NCBI GenBank assembly: GCA_002869535.1
Contig: PKUK01000009.1
Location: 283,030-347,029, forward strand
Length of the DNA: 64,000 nt
Reading direction: 5' to 3'
DNA from: Arcobacter sp.
Lineage (GTDB): Bacteria > Campylobacterota > Campylobacteria > Campylobacterales > Arcobacteraceae
Below the pieces are notes generated by a model. That model saw only the letters and a program-made list of their open reading frames with translations. It was not told the DNA's origin and made no database searches. The position numbers and the translations under genes were made by a program. Below, piece by piece: positions 32,934 through 44,037 of the stretch (its first letter is position 1; every line of letters starts with the position of its first letter).

Positions 32934-32986
32934 TTTATATTTTGATAGAATATATGCCTTAAATAAAAATATCTAGGAAAAAATAT

Positions 32987-33430
32987 ATGTTAGACATTAC
33001 AGAAATTCAAGAGATACTTCCACACAGATACCCTTTCTTACTTGTAGATAGAATTACAGATATGGAAAAAGGTAAAAGTATCGTTGGTTTTAAAAATATC
33101 TCTATTAGTGAACCAGCTTTCATGGGACACTTTCCAGGTCATCCAATTTATCCAGGTGTATTAATCCTTGAAGGAATGGCACAAGCTGGTGGAATATTAG
33201 CCCTAAAAAGCAATAATTTATCAAATGAAGAGATGAAAAGTAAAGTTATCTATTTTATGAGTATTGATGGAGCAAAATTTAGAACACCTGTAAAACCTGG
33301 TGATAAATTAGAGTATAGAATTGAAGTAAAAAAACTAAGAGGATCTCTAATAGTACTTGATGGTAAAGCTTTTGTTGATGATAAGTTAGTTGCTGAAGCT
33401 GAATTAAAAGCTATGGTAGTGGATAAATAG
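32987..33430 (+). CDS. fabZ: 3-hydroxyacyl-ACP dehydratase FabZ
   Basis: [39 protein letters not shown]. Confidence 0.96.
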   Translation: MLDITEIQEILPHRYPFLLVDRITDMEKGKSIVGFKNISISEPAFMGHFPGHPIYPGVLILEGMAQAGGILALKSNNLSNEEMKSKVIYFMSIDGAKFRTPVKPGDKLEYRIEVKKLRGSLIVLDGKAFVDDKLVAEAELKAMVVDK

Positions 33431-33434
33431 GTAT

Positions 33435-34226
33435 TTGATGAATAACATCCATAAAACAGCTATAATAGAAGATGGTGCAATTATCGGTGACAATGTTACA
33501 ATTGGCGCATATACAATCATAGGTTCTGAAGTAAAAATTGGCAATGGAAACGTTATTGGTTCTCACACAGTAATTACAGGTAAAACAACAATTGGGGATG
33601 ACAATAAAATCTATTCACATGCAGCACTTGGAACTGATCCACAAGATTTAAAATTTGATGGTGAGGATGTAGAATTAATCATTGGAAATAGAAATAAAAT
33701 AAGAGAATTTACACTTTTTAACCCAGGTACTAAAGGTGGAGGTTCAATCACTAGAATTGGTGATGATAACCTTTTTATGGGCTATGTTCATGTTGCCCAT
33801 GATGTAATTATTGGAAATAATTGTGTATTTGCCAATGTTGCAACACTTGCAGGTCATGTTGAAGTTGATGATTATGTGGTTGTTGGTGGACTAACTCCTA
33901 TTCATCAGTTTTGTAAACTTGGAAGCCACGCAATGATTGGTGGAGGTTCTGTAGTAACACAAGATATCCCACCTTTTTGTTTAGCAGAAGGAAACAGAGC
34001 AAACCTTAGAGGTCTAAATCTAAATGGTCTTCGAAGAAGACTTGGAAGAGAAGATATTAATGCTGTGAAAAAAGCATATAAAGAGATTTTTGAATCGGGA
34101 CAACCTATTCAAGAAGTTGCAAATGAATTAGTAAAAACGCAAGATAATAAATATGTTTTAGAATTTACAAACTTTATTATAAATACAAAAAGAGGAATTC
34201 CCTTTATTAGAAAGCAGGAGAAGTAG
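33435..34226 (+). CDS. lpxA: UDP-N-acetylglucosamine acyltransferase
   Basis: Hexapeptide repeats; [38 protein letters not shown]. Confidence 0.96.
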   Translation: MMNNIHKTAIIEDGAIIGDNVTIGAYTIIGSEVKIGNGNVIGSHTVITGKTTIGDDNKIYSHAALGTDPQDLKFDGEDVELIIGNRNKIREFTLFNPGTKGGGSITRIGDDNLFMGYVHVAHDVIIGNNCVFANVATLAGHVEVDDYVVVGGLTPIHQFCKLGSHAMIGGGSVVTQDIPPFCLAEGNRANLRGLNLNGLRRRLGREDINAVKKAYKEIFESGQPIQEVANELVKTQDNKYVLEFTNFIINTKRGIPFIRKQEK

Positions 34227-34231
34227 AATAT

Positions 34232-35458
34232 ATGAGTAAATTAAAATGTGATTTTTGTGGTGCACAAGATAGTAAAGCAAATCCAGTAATATCAGGAGAT
34301 AATGCTTGTATTTGTAAATCTTGTGTAAGTGCAGCTTTTGATATCATGAGTGGTAAAGAGCCTGCAGAAAATGAACAATTACCAAGCAGTGAAGTTGCAG
34401 AAGCTGCTGTAGAAGTAAAACTTCATACTCCAAGTGAACTAAAAGCTTTACTTGATGATTATGTTGTAGGACAACATAGAGCAAAAAAAGTTTTATCTGT
34501 TGCAGTTTATAACCATTATAAAAGAATTTTTAGACGTGATGAAATTGGTGAAGATACAGAAATAAATAAATCAAATGTTTTACTTATAGGTCCTACTGGT
34601 TCTGGTAAAACACTTCTTGCTCAAACAATAGCAAGATATTTAGATGTTCCTTTAGCAATCGCAGATGCTACAAGTTTAACAGAAGCTGGATATGTAGGTG
34701 ATGATGTTGAAAATGTTATTACAAGACTTTTACAATCAGCCGAAGGTGATATTAAAAAAGCAGAGACTGGTATTATTTTTATTGATGAGATTGATAAAAT
34801 TGCTAGAATGAGTGAAAATAGATCAATCACTAGAGATGTATCAGGTGAAGGTGTTCAACAAGCTATGCTTAAAATCATCGAAGGAAGTGTTGTGAATGTT
34901 CCACCAAAAGGTGGAAGAAAACATCCAGGCCAAGATATGATACAAGTAGATACAACAAATATCTTATTTATTTGTGGTGGTGCTTTTGATGGTTTAGAAG
35001 ATATAATCAAAAGAAAAAAAGGAAATAATGTTCTAGGTTTTAATCAAACCAAAAGTAGTAAAAAAGATGATGATGGCCTTATTTCATTAGTTGAAGCAGA
35101 TGATTTGGTAAAATATGGTTTAATTCAAGAGTTAATTGGAAGATTACATATGATTGCTACACTAAACGAAATTACAGAAGATGATATGGTTCATATTTTA
35201 ACTGAACCAAAGAATGCACTTGTAAAACAGTATGTTAAACTTTTTGACATGGATAATGTTACTTTAAAATTTGAAAAAGGTGCCCTACTTGAGATTGCAA
35301 AAAAAGCAATAGAGAGAAAAACAGGTGCTAGAGGACTTAGATCAATTTTAGAAGATATTATGCTTGATATTATGTTTGATTTACCAAATTACAAAGATAA
35401 AACTATTACTATTACAAAAGATGTAGTGAGTGATAAAAAAGAACCAAAAATTGCTTAA
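34232..35458 (+). CDS. clpX: ATP-dependent Clp protease ATP-binding subunit ClpX
   Basis: CDFCGAQ...CICKSCV zinc finger; [29 protein letters not shown]. Confidence 0.97.
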   Translation: MSKLKCDFCGAQDSKANPVISGDNACICKSCVSAAFDIMSGKEPAENEQLPSSEVAEAAVEVKLHTPSELKALLDDYVVGQHRAKKVLSVAVYNHYKRIFRRDEIGEDTEINKSNVLLIGPTGSGKTLLAQTIARYLDVPLAIADATSLTEAGYVGDDVENVITRLLQSAEGDIKKAETGIIFIDEIDKIARMSENRSITRDVSGEGVQQAMLKIIEGSVVNVPPKGGRKHPGQDMIQVDTTNILFICGGAFDGLEDIIKRKKGNNVLGFNQTKSSKKDDDGLISLVEADDLVKYGLIQELIGRLHMIATLNEITEDDMVHILTEPKNALVKQYVKLFDMDNVTLKFEKGALLEIAKKAIERKTGARGLRSILEDIMLDIMFDLPNYKDKTITITKDVVSDKKEPKIA

Positions 35459-35479
35459 TTTAAAAAGGAGAAAGAGTAG

Positions 35480-36511
35480 ATGTTTTTAGACAAATTAATT
35501 GGATTTTTTTCTAGTGACATGGCTATCGACCTTGGTACTGCAAATACTATCGTTTCTGTAAAAGGAAAAGGTATTATTATCAATGAACCATCAGTTGTTG
35601 CTGTTCAACATGATAAATACGGAAAAGATAAAATATTAGCAGTGGGTGTTGAAGCTAAACAAATGATTGGTAAAACACCTTTAAATATTCAAGCTGTAAG
35701 ACCAATGAGAGATGGGGTTATTGCAGATTTTGAAATGACAGAGAGAATGATTAGATATTTTATTGAAAGAGCTCACTCAAGAAAATCTTTTATAAGACCT
35801 AGAATCATTATATGTATTCCATATGGAATTACACAAGTGGAAAGAAAAGCCGTAAAAGAGTCTGCTTTAAGTGCAGGAGCTAGAGAAGTATTTTTAGTAG
35901 AAGAACCAATGGCAGCGGCAATTGGTGCTGGAATTACTGTATCTGATCCTTCTGGTTATGTGGTTGTTGATATCGGTGGTGGTACTACTGAGATTGGTGT
36001 TACTTCACTTGGTGGACTTGTTCTATCTAAATCAATTAAAACAGCTGGTGACAGATGTGATAAAGCGATTATGGATTATGTTAGACAAAACTATAACTTA
36101 TATATTGGTGAGAGAACTGCTGAAACTATTAAAATAGAAATAGGAACTGCTGTTAAACTTGACCAAGAGTTAAAAATCAGAGTAAAAGGTAGAGATAACT
36201 CAGGGTTATTATCTACTATTGAATTAGGTAGTGAAGGTGTTAGAACAGCTATCAAAGAACCTCTTAGAGAAATCGTTGCAGCTGTTAGAAGTGTATTGGA
36301 AGATATGCCACCTGATTTAGCTGGAGATGTTGTTGATAATGGTGTTACATTAACTGGTGGTGGAGCACTAATTCGTGGTTTAGATACTTACTTAGCTGAC
36401 ATTATTAAATTACCTGTAAAAGTTGCTGATGAGCCACTTTTAGCTGTTGCTTATGGTACAAGCAAAGTGTTAGACGAGGAAGCTTTATTAAAATTAATTT
36501 CTAATGAATAA
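35480..36511 (+). CDS. mreB: Rod shape-determining protein MreB
   Basis: AIDLGTANTIV, VEEPMAAAIGAG, VVDIGGGTTEIGV. Confidence 0.97.
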   Translation: MFLDKLIGFFSSDMAIDLGTANTIVSVKGKGIIINEPSVVAVQHDKYGKDKILAVGVEAKQMIGKTPLNIQAVRPMRDGVIADFEMTERMIRYFIERAHSRKSFIRPRIIICIPYGITQVERKAVKESALSAGAREVFLVEEPMAAAIGAGITVSDPSGYVVVDIGGGTTEIGVTSLGGLVLSKSIKTAGDRCDKAIMDYVRQNYNLYIGERTAETIKIEIGTAVKLDQELKIRVKGRDNSGLLSTIELGSEGVRTAIKEPLREIVAAVRSVLEDMPPDLAGDVVDNGVTLTGGGALIRGLDTYLADIIKLPVKVADEPLLAVAYGTSKVLDEEALLKLISNE

Positions 36512-37340
36512 ACTACTCTTTTTTCTTCTTTTTATAATCATGACTGGTCTATACATTTTCAATGTAGACCAGTCAATAAGCTCAAACTTCAAATTTATAA
36601 ATGACATAAAAAAATTTTATACAGAAAAACTACTTATTGTTGAAAAAACTTTAACAAAATATTTTTTTCAAGCTCAAACAATTGAAAATATATCCTTAGA
36701 AAACCAAGACCTTAAAAAGTATAGACTTCTATATGCCCAAAAAAATCTAGAACTAACAAAAATCAAAGATGTTCATGAAGAGTTAAAAAACTACAAGTCT
36801 GACTTAAAACTAGCAAAAGTTTTATCATATGTAGATTTTGATGATTTTACAAAAGTTTGGTTAGATGTAAAAAAAACAGATTCAAAAATAGAGGGTCTAA
36901 TTTCAGAAAACTATGCAGCTGGAATTGTTGTAAATAAAGGTAATCAAGCATTAGCACTTTTAAATGGAAATGAAAAAAGTAATTATGCAGTTTTTATTGG
37001 AGAAAATAAAGCTCCTGGTATTACACATGGGCTTTCAAACTCAAATACACTTTTAGCAAAGTTTATTCCTATTTGGATAAATATTAAAGTTGGAGATGAA
37101 GTAATAACCTCAGGAATGGATAATATCTTTTTTGAAGGATTAAAAGTTGGAAAAGTTGTAGCAATTAAAAAAATGGCAGATATGCAAGAAGCAAAAATAG
37201 AACCGTTTGTAAATGCCTTAGAACAAAACTTTTTCTATATATATTCAAAAAAGCCTGTCGTAAAAGTAATTGAAAAAACAACTACAAAGCCACTTGTAAA
37301 GCCAGTTAAAACAACAAAACCAACTAGTAAGAAGCCATAA
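36504..37340 (+). CDS. mreC: Rod shape-determining protein MreC
   Basis: Follows mreB; N-terminal TM, coiled coil, MreC-like core. Confidence 0.88.
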   Translation: MNKLLFFLLFIIMTGLYIFNVDQSISSNFKFINDIKKFYTEKLLIVEKTLTKYFFQAQTIENISLENQDLKKYRLLYAQKNLELTKIKDVHEELKNYKSDLKLAKVLSYVDFDDFTKVWLDVKKTDSKIEGLISENYAAGIVVNKGNQALALLNGNEKSNYAVFIGENKAPGITHGLSNSNTLLAKFIPIWINIKVGDEVITSGMDNIFFEGLKVGKVVAIKKMADMQEAKIEPFVNALEQNFFYIYSKKPVVKVIEKTTTKPLVKPVKTTKPTSKKP

Positions 37341-37941
37341 GCTTATCTACTTGCCCCCAAGTTAAATCATCACACTTTTCATCTTTTTTAAACATATTAT
37401 AAATATATCTAGCAAACATATCAGTTTCTAAATTTACCTTTGTACCTATTTTATAAGTTTTAAAAAGACTATTTTCAACAGTATGGGGAATAATCGTCAG
37501 CCTAAAAGAGTCTTTTAAAACTTCATTAACTGTAAGTGATACTCCATCAATAGTTACACTTCCTTTAGGAATTATATATTTTGAATATTCACTTGGCAAA
37601 GAGATAATAAAATCACTTGAGTTACCATTTTTAGTTATAGATTTTATTGTACCTAAACAGTCCACATGGCCTTGAACAATATGCCCTTCAAATCTATCTC
37701 CCATCATCATTGCAGGCTCCATATGAACCTTACCCTTATAATTCTCCATGGCAAGAATTTTTTGAGACTCAGGAGACAACTCCACTGAAAAAGTTCCGCC
37801 GGAAACTTTCACCACAGTCAAGCATGCGCCATTTATCGCTATAGAGTCACCTATTTTGGGAGTATATTTTGCTTTTAGTGTAAGAAGATTTGATTTAAGA
37901 CTTAATACCTCAGCCATCTCTCTAATTAGTCCTGTAAACAC
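37324..37941 (-). CDS. ribE: Riboflavin synthase alpha chain
   Basis: MFTGLIREMAEV, IAINGACLTVV, GHIVQGHVDC, SVTIDGVSLTVNEV. Confidence 0.95.
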   Translation of the reverse strand: MFTGLIREMAEVLSLKSNLLTLKAKYTPKIGDSIAINGACLTVVKVSGGTFSVELSPESQKILAMENYKGKVHMEPAMMMGDRFEGHIVQGHVDCLGTIKSITKNGNSSDFIISLPSEYSKYIIPKGSVTIDGVSLTVNEVLKDSFRLTIIPHTVENSLFKTYKIGTKVNLETDMFARYIYNMFKKDEKCDDLTWGQVDKLMASY

Positions 37942-38160
37942 TGCTTTCCTTTAAAACTTTTGTAAGTATCAATAACTATTTTAGTATAATTTTATTTGTT
38001 GTTGATACTTAAAGTCGAATTATTTGGTATAATAGCGAAAATTTATTGAGAAGCTAATTTTAAACTACACTAAAAAATTAATCAAACTTTTAATCACTTT
38101 TCAATATAAACATAAAAAGAATAGAGATACATTAGATAATTGTGTATATATGGAGATAAA

Positions 38161-40053
38161 ATGGAATATGATGTAATAGTAGTAGGTGGTGGTCATGCTG
38201 GTATTGAAGCTTCACTAGTTAGTGCTAGAATGGGTAAAAAAACTCTACTAATTACTATGCTAGTTGAACAAATAGGTGCAGCTTCTTGTAACCCTGCAAT
38301 TGGAGGTCTAGCAAAAGGTCACTTAGTGCGAGAGTTAGATGCTATTGGTGGTGAAATGGGACTTTGTACTGATAGTGCTGGTATTCAATTTAGAGTATTA
38401 AATGCCTCAAAATGTGCAGCTGTTCAAGGTAGTCGAGCACAAATTGATATGGATAGATATAGAGAGTATATGAGAGAAGTTTGTCATAATACTGCCAATC
38501 TTGAAATCTACCAAGATGAAGTGACATCTTTACTAACATCAGATGAAAATGAACTTGAAGTATGTGGTGTAAAAACAAAACTTGGAGAAGAGTTTAAATC
38601 AAAAAAAGTAATCCTGACAACTGGAACTTTTATGAAAGGTCTTATTCATATAGGAAGCTCAACTTATGATGCAGGTCGAGCATGGGAATTACCTTCAACT
38701 ACACTATCAACTCAGTTAAAAGAGTTTGGACTAAATGTAGGAAGACTAAAAACAGGAACACCTGCAAGAATCGATGCAAAATCAATTGACTTTTCAAAAA
38801 TGGAAGAACACGGTGGAGATGAAAAACCAACACCTTTTTCATTTAGAACAGATAAAAAAACATTTAATCCAAAACAACACCCATGTTATATCACATATAC
38901 GAACTTAGGAACGCATGGCAAAATTTCTAGTAATTTTCATAGAGCTCCAATGTTTACAGGACAAATTGAAGGACGAGGGCCAAGATACTGTCCAAGTATT
39001 GAGGATAAGGTAAGTAGATTTTCAGAACGTGATAGACATCAACTATTTTTAGAACCACAAACAGCTATGTGTACAGAGTATTATATCAATGGACTTAGTA
39101 CTTCATTACCAATTGATGTTCAAAAAGACATGATTCACTCAATCAATTGATTAGAAAATGCCAAAATAGTTAGATATGGATATGCTATAGAGTATGATTA
39201 TATAGACCCTACTGAGCTTAAACATACTCTAGAGACAAAGAAAGTAAAAAACCTATACCATGCAGGACAAATCAATGCAACAACAGGTTATGAAGAAGCG
39301 GCATCACAAGGACTAATGGCAGGAATCAATGCAGCACTTGCAATTGATGGAAAAGAACCATTTATCCTAAGACGTGATTAAGCATATATAGGTGTTCTAA
39401 TTGATGACTTAGTTACAAAAGGAACATCTGAACCATATAGAATGTTTACAAGCCGTGCTGAGTACAGATTACTTCTGAGAGAAGAAGGAGCTGATTTACG
39501 TCTAAGTCACTATGGACATGATTTTGGTCTTATAGATGATGAAACTATTCAAAAAGTGCAATTCAAAGACAAATGCATAAAAGAAGCAATCGATTTTATG
39601 AAAGATGAATGGTTTACTTCTAAAAAAGAGAATCTAGAACTTCTAGAAAAACTCGGACAAGATAAAATCAAAGATAGAGTTTTATTAGTTGACATTGTAG
39701 GAAGAAACGGTGTAACAAATGAACATCTTGATGAGTTATGTCCACAATTCAAAGAGTTAAATGATTATATAAAAGAGCAAATAATCATCGAAGCCAAATA
39801 TTATAGATATGTTGAAAAACAACAAAAACAAATAGAAAAAATGAAAAAAATGCTTCAATTAAAAATACCAGAGAATTTTGACTATAGAGTAATCCCAGGC
39901 CTTTCAAATGAAGCTGTGGAAAAGCTAGAAAAGTTTAAGCCCCCTACACTTTTCAACGCAGGAGAAATTTCAGGTATAACACCAGCAGCAGTTGATGTTA
40001 TACATTTGTATATAAATTTACAAAATAAATCAATAAAAAATGAAGCTATATAA
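38161..40053 (+). pseudogene. mnmG: tRNA uridine-5-carboxymethylaminomethyl modification enzyme MnmG, interrupted by in-frame TGA (39148-39150) and TAA (39379-39381)
   Basis: [11 protein letters not shown]...; frame continues through both stops: [26 protein letters not shown] ... [35 protein letters not shown]. Confidence 0.95.
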
Positions 40054-40069
40054 ATAGCCTCATTTTTAT

Positions 40070-41323
40070 CTAAAACAACATACTTTCATCACTTGTATTA
40101 TCTTTAGCTTTTTGTTTTTCCATTTTAAATTTTAAATATGCAGTATTTACACTATGAAATCCAACGTTTTTTGTGAAATCTTCTTTTTTAGTTATTTCAT
40201 TTATAATAACTTCCATAGACTCTATATTTTTTATATCCAATTCTTCTTCAACTTCTGCATAAGTACTCAATAGTGAATCAAAGGCAAAATGGTAATCATA
40301 GGCAAGTTTTCCTTTATCATTAAGGAGTTTTTTTATAAAAACCCATCTATCAAAGATTATACTCCAAGCCTTTTTTTGTTCTGTTGTTATGCATAATTTA
40401 CTAATAATTTCTTTCCATTTAAATAAAGCAAAATATGCTTGATGACTTACCCATAGCTCTCTTATCCACCAATCTTGATATTTGGGGAAGCCTGAAAAAG
40501 TTTTTGTTTTTACTTCGGGGATAAATATCTCATTTATTTTATTAAATTCATTATTGAGACTTTTTATAATGGATTCTATATTTTTTATCTCTTCTTTATC
40601 TCTCTTTTCTTCTGATTGTTTTTCTTTTAATAGTTTTTCATTGAGTTCTAAAGACTTTTTTATCTCCGCAAGTTTTACAGTTTTTCCTTTTAATATCATT
40701 TCTTTTTTTTGTAAAACTTTTTCATTTGCTTCATTTATATTTTGTATTATATTTGAACTTAATATATAAAAATGAAGGACAACAATGGGAAGAAGAAAAT
40801 CAATAGTTGCTATTTCTTGTAAATCTTCTTCATCTATATGCTTTTTTATTGCATTAAACTCACTTCTTATATCTGCTAATTTACTACTAATATCATTTAG
40901 GTCTGAAAGAGACATCTCTATTGATTTTGTTGCTATTTCAAATAGTTCTTTATCATCAAATTTAATATCAGTAGGTAACTCTTCTATGATTCTCAATACC
41001 TCTAATTTTTTGTCATTACTTTGTTCTATATTTAGCTTTATTCTGGAAGGTTGTGCATCAAAATATTTCTTTCTTTCAGCAAGAAAAATTAGTCTTTCTT
41101 TCTCTTCAAGTTCTTTTTCATCCATCGTTAGAAGTTGGGATAGCATTTTTTTATATTTTTCCACAAGTTCGGTTGATACTTCTAAAGAATTTTCTGCTGA
41201 AGCAAAAGATACACGAGAAAGTTTATTAATACCTGCTTCATGGTTTTTAATTTGTTGTTTATGTAAAGCTATTTTTGCTTCATTTTCTTTAATAAGTGCT
41301 TCTAAGGCAATAATACTTTCCAT
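40070..41323 (-). CDS. Hypothetical coiled-coil protein
   Basis: 417 aa, highly charged helical sequence, no family recognised. Confidence 0.65.
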   Translation of the reverse strand: MESIIALEALIKENEAKIALHKQQIKNHEAGINKLSRVSFASAENSLEVSTELVEKYKKMLSQLLTMDEKELEEKERLIFLAERKKYFDAQPSRIKLNIEQSNDKKLEVLRIIEELPTDIKFDDKELFEIATKSIEMSLSDLNDISSKLADIRSEFNAIKKHIDEEDLQEIATIDFLLPIVVLHFYILSSNIIQNINEANEKVLQKKEMILKGKTVKLAEIKKSLELNEKLLKEKQSEEKRDKEEIKNIESIIKSLNNEFNKINEIFIPEVKTKTFSGFPKYQDWWIRELWVSHQAYFALFKWKEIISKLCITTEQKKAWSIIFDRWVFIKKLLNDKGKLAYDYHFAFDSLLSTYAEVEEELDIKNIESMEVIINEITKKEDFTKNVGFHSVNTAYLKFKMEKQKAKDNTSDESMLF

Positions 41324-41573
41324 TACAGATATCCTTTAGAAAGGTTGTATAAAATTATTTTATCTAATTAATAGCTAAAACAGAAGGAAAATTGTCTTAT
41401 TTTTAAAATAATCTAATAAAATTAAAATATAAATATTAAATATACAAACTCTTTTATTTCAATAAATCAGTAAATAATTTATAGTAAACTTTAACTAAAA
41501 CATTGTACAATCCCAAAAAATAAAGAGTTTTATCATAATTCTAATCTCATCACAGCAAAAGGAAAAATAAATA

Positions 41574-42419
41574 ATGCAAGTTTATATTTATGCAAAAAGT
41601 GGTCATAACATTGGTCTTGAAGCAACAAGAAGATGTGCAGCAGTTGCCTCAATATTAAAAGAGTTTGATCCTATATTATGTACTTGCGATTTTAGAGCTG
41701 GTGTTTATGCTAAAGAAGAGCTAGGTATTAAAAAATATGTAAGCGTTGATGTTTTAACGAACCTTCCAAATATGATGAAAAGAGGCGATATCTTAATCTT
41801 TGATTCAGATGAGACAACAAAATTTATGGAAACTCATATGAAAGATTTCTGCTCATTACTTTATAAAATAGGAGATGATATTCCAGATTTTATTATAGAT
41901 ACTTCTCTTTTTGTAAAAAATGAAAGTCCAAAATTAGAAAAGACTTTTTTCTTTGGCGATGATGATTACGAAAACAAGTTACTTGAACTTACAAATAATA
42001 GTTCAAAACAAGAACTTAATTTACTATTAGGGCACTACTTCTTTTTAGGTAATGAATCAAAACTTGCTGCATATTTTAATATGCTATTTACAGATGAAGA
42101 GTATGTAAATACCATATAAAATTCAAAGTTTTTATTAACAACATCACTTCAAAGTTGCTTTGAATCTATTGCTTGTGGGAACAATCCTATTTTACTTTTA
42201 AGACAAGACAAAGAGTATAATATGGAATTTATTTCAAATTTAAACATTCCTACAATAAACTATAACGAAAACTTAGATAAAATAGTCTCAGAATTTGAAG
42301 AAAAAATAATTTCTTATCCAAAACTAAATGAAATAGATAATTTTGATTTTACTCCTATCATAGAACAAGTAAGTAAAAAAATAGATGCTTATAATAAACT
42401 CTCAAGCATAGAATCATAA
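41574..42419 (+). pseudogene. Conserved hypothetical protein interrupted by in-frame TAA (42117-42119)
   Basis: ORFs 41574..42119 and 42222..42419 share a frame and the 34 codons between them are open (NSKFLLTTSLQSCFESIACGNNPILLLRQDKEYN). Confidence 0.75.
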
Positions 42420-42520
42420 GCTGAGCTTATCAATTTTTTATGCTATTTGTAAGTTCTTATCTTCTATAATTCAAAAAACAAAGGTGAAATAGTATAAGTT
42501 CACCTTATGAAAGGCAAAAA

Positions 42521-43906
42521 ATGGCTTCCGATACTGTCCAACTTCCTAAAAAAAGACCTTATAGATTTAATAGGTATTATGTTTATTTAATTGTTACAAT
42601 TATGGCTTTGGTAATACCATTTATTAGAATAAATGGTAATCACATCTTTTTATTATCATTTGATAAAAAACAACTACACCTAATGGGGATTGCATTTGAT
42701 ATGCAAGAACTTTATATGATGCCCTTGTTATTAATGTTGTTATTTTTAGGTATTTTTGCTGTTACTGCTATTGGTGGTAGAGCTTGGTGTGGATGGGCAT
42801 GTCCTCAAACTATCTTTAGAGTTGTTTATAGAGATTTGATTGAATCAACTTTATTAAAATTAAGAAGAATCAAAAACAAACAAAAAGAACCTGATTATTC
42901 AAAAGCCGAAAACGCAAGTAAAAAAGTTGTAGGTATTATTTTGTGGTCTATTTTATCTTTAGTTGCTGCTGCTGACTTTATGTGGTATTTTGTTCCACCA
43001 GAAGATTTCTTTGCATATTTACAAGACCCTACGGAGCACATGTTTTTAATAGGAATTGTTTTATCAATTGCTGCATTTTTAATCTATGATGTTGTAAAAC
43101 TAAAAGAAGATTTTTGTGTATACATATGTCCATATTCAAGAGTTCAATCAGTTTTATATGATGATAATACTCTCCAAGCAATCTACTCTACAAATAGAGG
43201 TGGAGATATTTATAATGATAAAAAAGAAAAAATCATTTTTAAAGCAAAAGATTTACCAGATTCAGCAAATGAGTGTACAACCTGTGAATCATGTGTCACT
43301 GTGTGTCCTACACATATTGATATTAGAAAAGGTTTACAGTTAGAGTGTATCAACTGTTTAGAGTGTGTTGATGCATGTACTACTGTTATGGGTAAACTTG
43401 GGAAAGAGTCACTTGTTCAATGGACAAGTACAAATAAAATAAAAAACAATATTCCTACAAAAGTAATTAGAAAATCAACTATTATGTACAGTGTTGCATT
43501 ACTTGTGATAGTTGGACTTTTATTTGTAATGGGTGGTAAAAAAGAGTACATGCTATTAAATGTAAATAAGACTACACAACTTTATAAAATTAAAGATGAT
43601 GGAGTAGTTTCAAATAACTTCTTATTCTTATTTCAAAATACAGATTCAAAAAGACATAAATATAACTTAGAAATAATTGACCATAAAGATATATATATAA
43701 AAAGATTTAGCCCATTTAATCTAAGTGCGGGAAAACTTGCAAAAAAAGTTGTTATTTTAGAAACATCAAAAAGATTGGTTGATAATGCTGATAAAGATAC
43801 ACCAATTCCAGTGACCATCAGAGCTTATGCAGTTGATGAACCTGAAAGAATTCAAGTATTTAGAAAAGCTATATTTATCTACCCTAGAAGCGATAAACTT
43901 AAATAA
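42521..43906 (+). CDS. ccoG: Cytochrome c oxidase accessory protein CcoG (FixG/RdxA-like)
   Basis: AWCGWACPQTIFRVVYRDLIES, CTTCESCVTVCPTHIDIRKGLQLECINCLECVDAC. Confidence 0.95.
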   Translation: MASDTVQLPKKRPYRFNRYYVYLIVTIMALVIPFIRINGNHIFLLSFDKKQLHLMGIAFDMQELYMMPLLLMLLFLGIFAVTAIGGRAWCGWACPQTIFRVVYRDLIESTLLKLRRIKNKQKEPDYSKAENASKKVVGIILWSILSLVAAADFMWYFVPPEDFFAYLQDPTEHMFLIGIVLSIAAFLIYDVVKLKEDFCVYICPYSRVQSVLYDDNTLQAIYSTNRGGDIYNDKKEKIIFKAKDLPDSANECTTCESCVTVCPTHIDIRKGLQLECINCLECVDACTTVMGKLGKESLVQWTSTNKIKNNIPTKVIRKSTIMYSVALLVIVGLLFVMGGKKEYMLLNVNKTTQLYKIKDDGVVSNNFLFLFQNTDSKRHKYNLEIIDHKDIYIKRFSPFNLSAGKLAKKVVILETSKRLVDNADKDTPIPVTIRAYAVDEPERIQVFRKAIFIYPRSDKLK

Positions 43907-43915
43907 TACTACTAC

Positions 43916-43949
43916 TTGTAAGTGTGAATTTAAATATTTACACTTACAA
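43916..43949. terminator. Stem-loop between ccoG and pyrG
   Basis: TTGTAAGTGT ... ACACTTACAA, 10-bp stem. Confidence 0.6.
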
Positions 43950-44037
43950 AAATCTTCTAAAAAATTAAACCCCTCTTAACAAAACCTTAGCTATAATCGC
44001 GGCTATAATAACTACTATTTTTTACGGAGTATCACTA

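Noticed and set aside
39442-40053. 203-aa ORF as an independent gene
   Set aside because: It is the in-frame C-terminal part of mnmG beyond the second stop ([21 protein letters not shown] is internal MnmG sequence).
40482-41339. Plus-strand ORFs (95 and 184 aa) opposite the coiled-coil gene
   Set aside because: S/F-rich antisense of a Glu/Lys-rich coiled coil; no independent support.
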